Positions 63,920 through 64,000 of a stretch of DNA of 64,000 bases are shown here, piece after piece. The position numbers and the translations under genes are program-made. How positions within the stretch are numbered: the first letter of the stretch is position 1; each line of letters opens with the position of its first letter. This stretch comes from Cyanobium sp. FGCU6 (GTDB taxonomy: Bacteria; Cyanobacteriota; Cyanobacteriia; PCC-6307; Cyanobiaceae): positions 60,697-124,696 of the forward strand of contig JANWUR010000011.1 in the NCBI GenBank assembly GCA_024958655.1, in the 5' to 3' direction. The notes beneath the pieces were generated by a model. The model did not search any database. It was not told where the DNA came from and saw only the letters and a program-made list of their open reading frames with translations.

Positions 63920-63945
63920 AGACCCCCTTAATCGGGGGTCTTTTT
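63920..63945 (+). terminator. intrinsic terminator beyond attR
   Basis: AGACCCCC and GGGGGTCT form an 8-bp stem with a short loop, with T-rich sequence at its end. It lies 33 bases after attR and is probably the terminator that originally followed tRNA-Ala before the island inserted. Confidence 0.8.
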
Positions 63946-64000
63946 GTTGTCGAGCGACCCGCCCCCACCAGCCTGACAGGAAGTTGACAGCCGCGGGCCA

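Overview
The window is GC-rich chromosomal DNA from a unicellular alpha-cyanobacterium of the Synechococcus/Cyanobium type. The evidence is a phycobiliprotein lyase of the CpcS/CpeS family, a cyanobacterial FtsH, a cyanobacterial-type LexA, DUF1517, DUF3611, DUF3122 and TIGR03792 proteins, a ThiD2-ThiE fusion and the overall GC bias. It has two parts: about 28.4 kb of ordinary core chromosome, then a tRNA-integrated genomic island of about 35.5 kb that fills the rest.

Core part (1-28,412). Short, tightly packed, often ATGA-overlapping operons encode housekeeping functions: era, a bilin lyase, trmD, ispF, larB, thiE/thiS, ribF, surE, pheS, nadK with an atypical response regulator, a fused cobalamin C-methyltransferase (cbiET/cobL type), a GH116 glucosidase, ribD, an SRAP protein, ftsH, argF and lexA. 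Between ribD and the SRAP gene (20.6-23.7 kb) lies a small accessory patch: a GT61 glycosyltransferase with a 14-G homopolymer at its 5' end (a possible phase-variable switch), a Nif11-like small protein and a methyltransferase.

Island (28,366-63,886). A tRNA-Ala(GGC) gene at 28,340-28,412 marks the left end. Its last 47 bases are repeated exactly at 63,840-63,886, next to a tyrosine integrase (62,412-63,650), so these repeats are attL and attR. Both ends carry a 22-bp repeat holding two GGGCGCA motifs, probably integrase arm sites. The left end has an excisionase-like protein and a large zinc-finger primase-helicase, so the element may replicate when excised, as tRNA-targeting cyanobacterial elements such as tycheposons are thought to do. 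The middle (32-42 kb) is a decaying run of small genes: coiled-coil proteins, membrane proteins, DUF1651, a C39-like peptidase with an in-frame stop, a frameshifted Rossmann (SLOG-like) gene and two damaged copies of one sigma-factor-like gene.

Defence content. A 1161-residue protein (42,972-46,457) joins a DUF4062-like head, a NACHT-type NTPase and a C-terminal formylglycine-enzyme/C-type-lectin fold. Its last coding 125 bp is repeated 308 bp downstream. The two copies differ chiefly at adenines of Asn/His/Asp codons, the signature of a diversity-generating retroelement (DGR), although no reverse transcriptase is visible. A complete type I-G (I-U) CRISPR-Cas locus follows (50.5-59.8 kb): cas3 with a C-terminal HD domain, csb1, csb2, a small membrane protein, cas1 without Cas4, cas2, an 11-repeat array and csx17. 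C- and N-terminal fragments of an MmeI-like restriction-modification enzyme flank this locus, in the orientation and order expected if the CRISPR-Cas cassette replaced or split that gene.

The items most worth a second look are the DGR-like repeat pair on the NACHT protein, the CRISPR-Cas locus lodged in a broken restriction-modification gene, the membrane protein inside the cas operon, and the G-tract glycosyltransferase.
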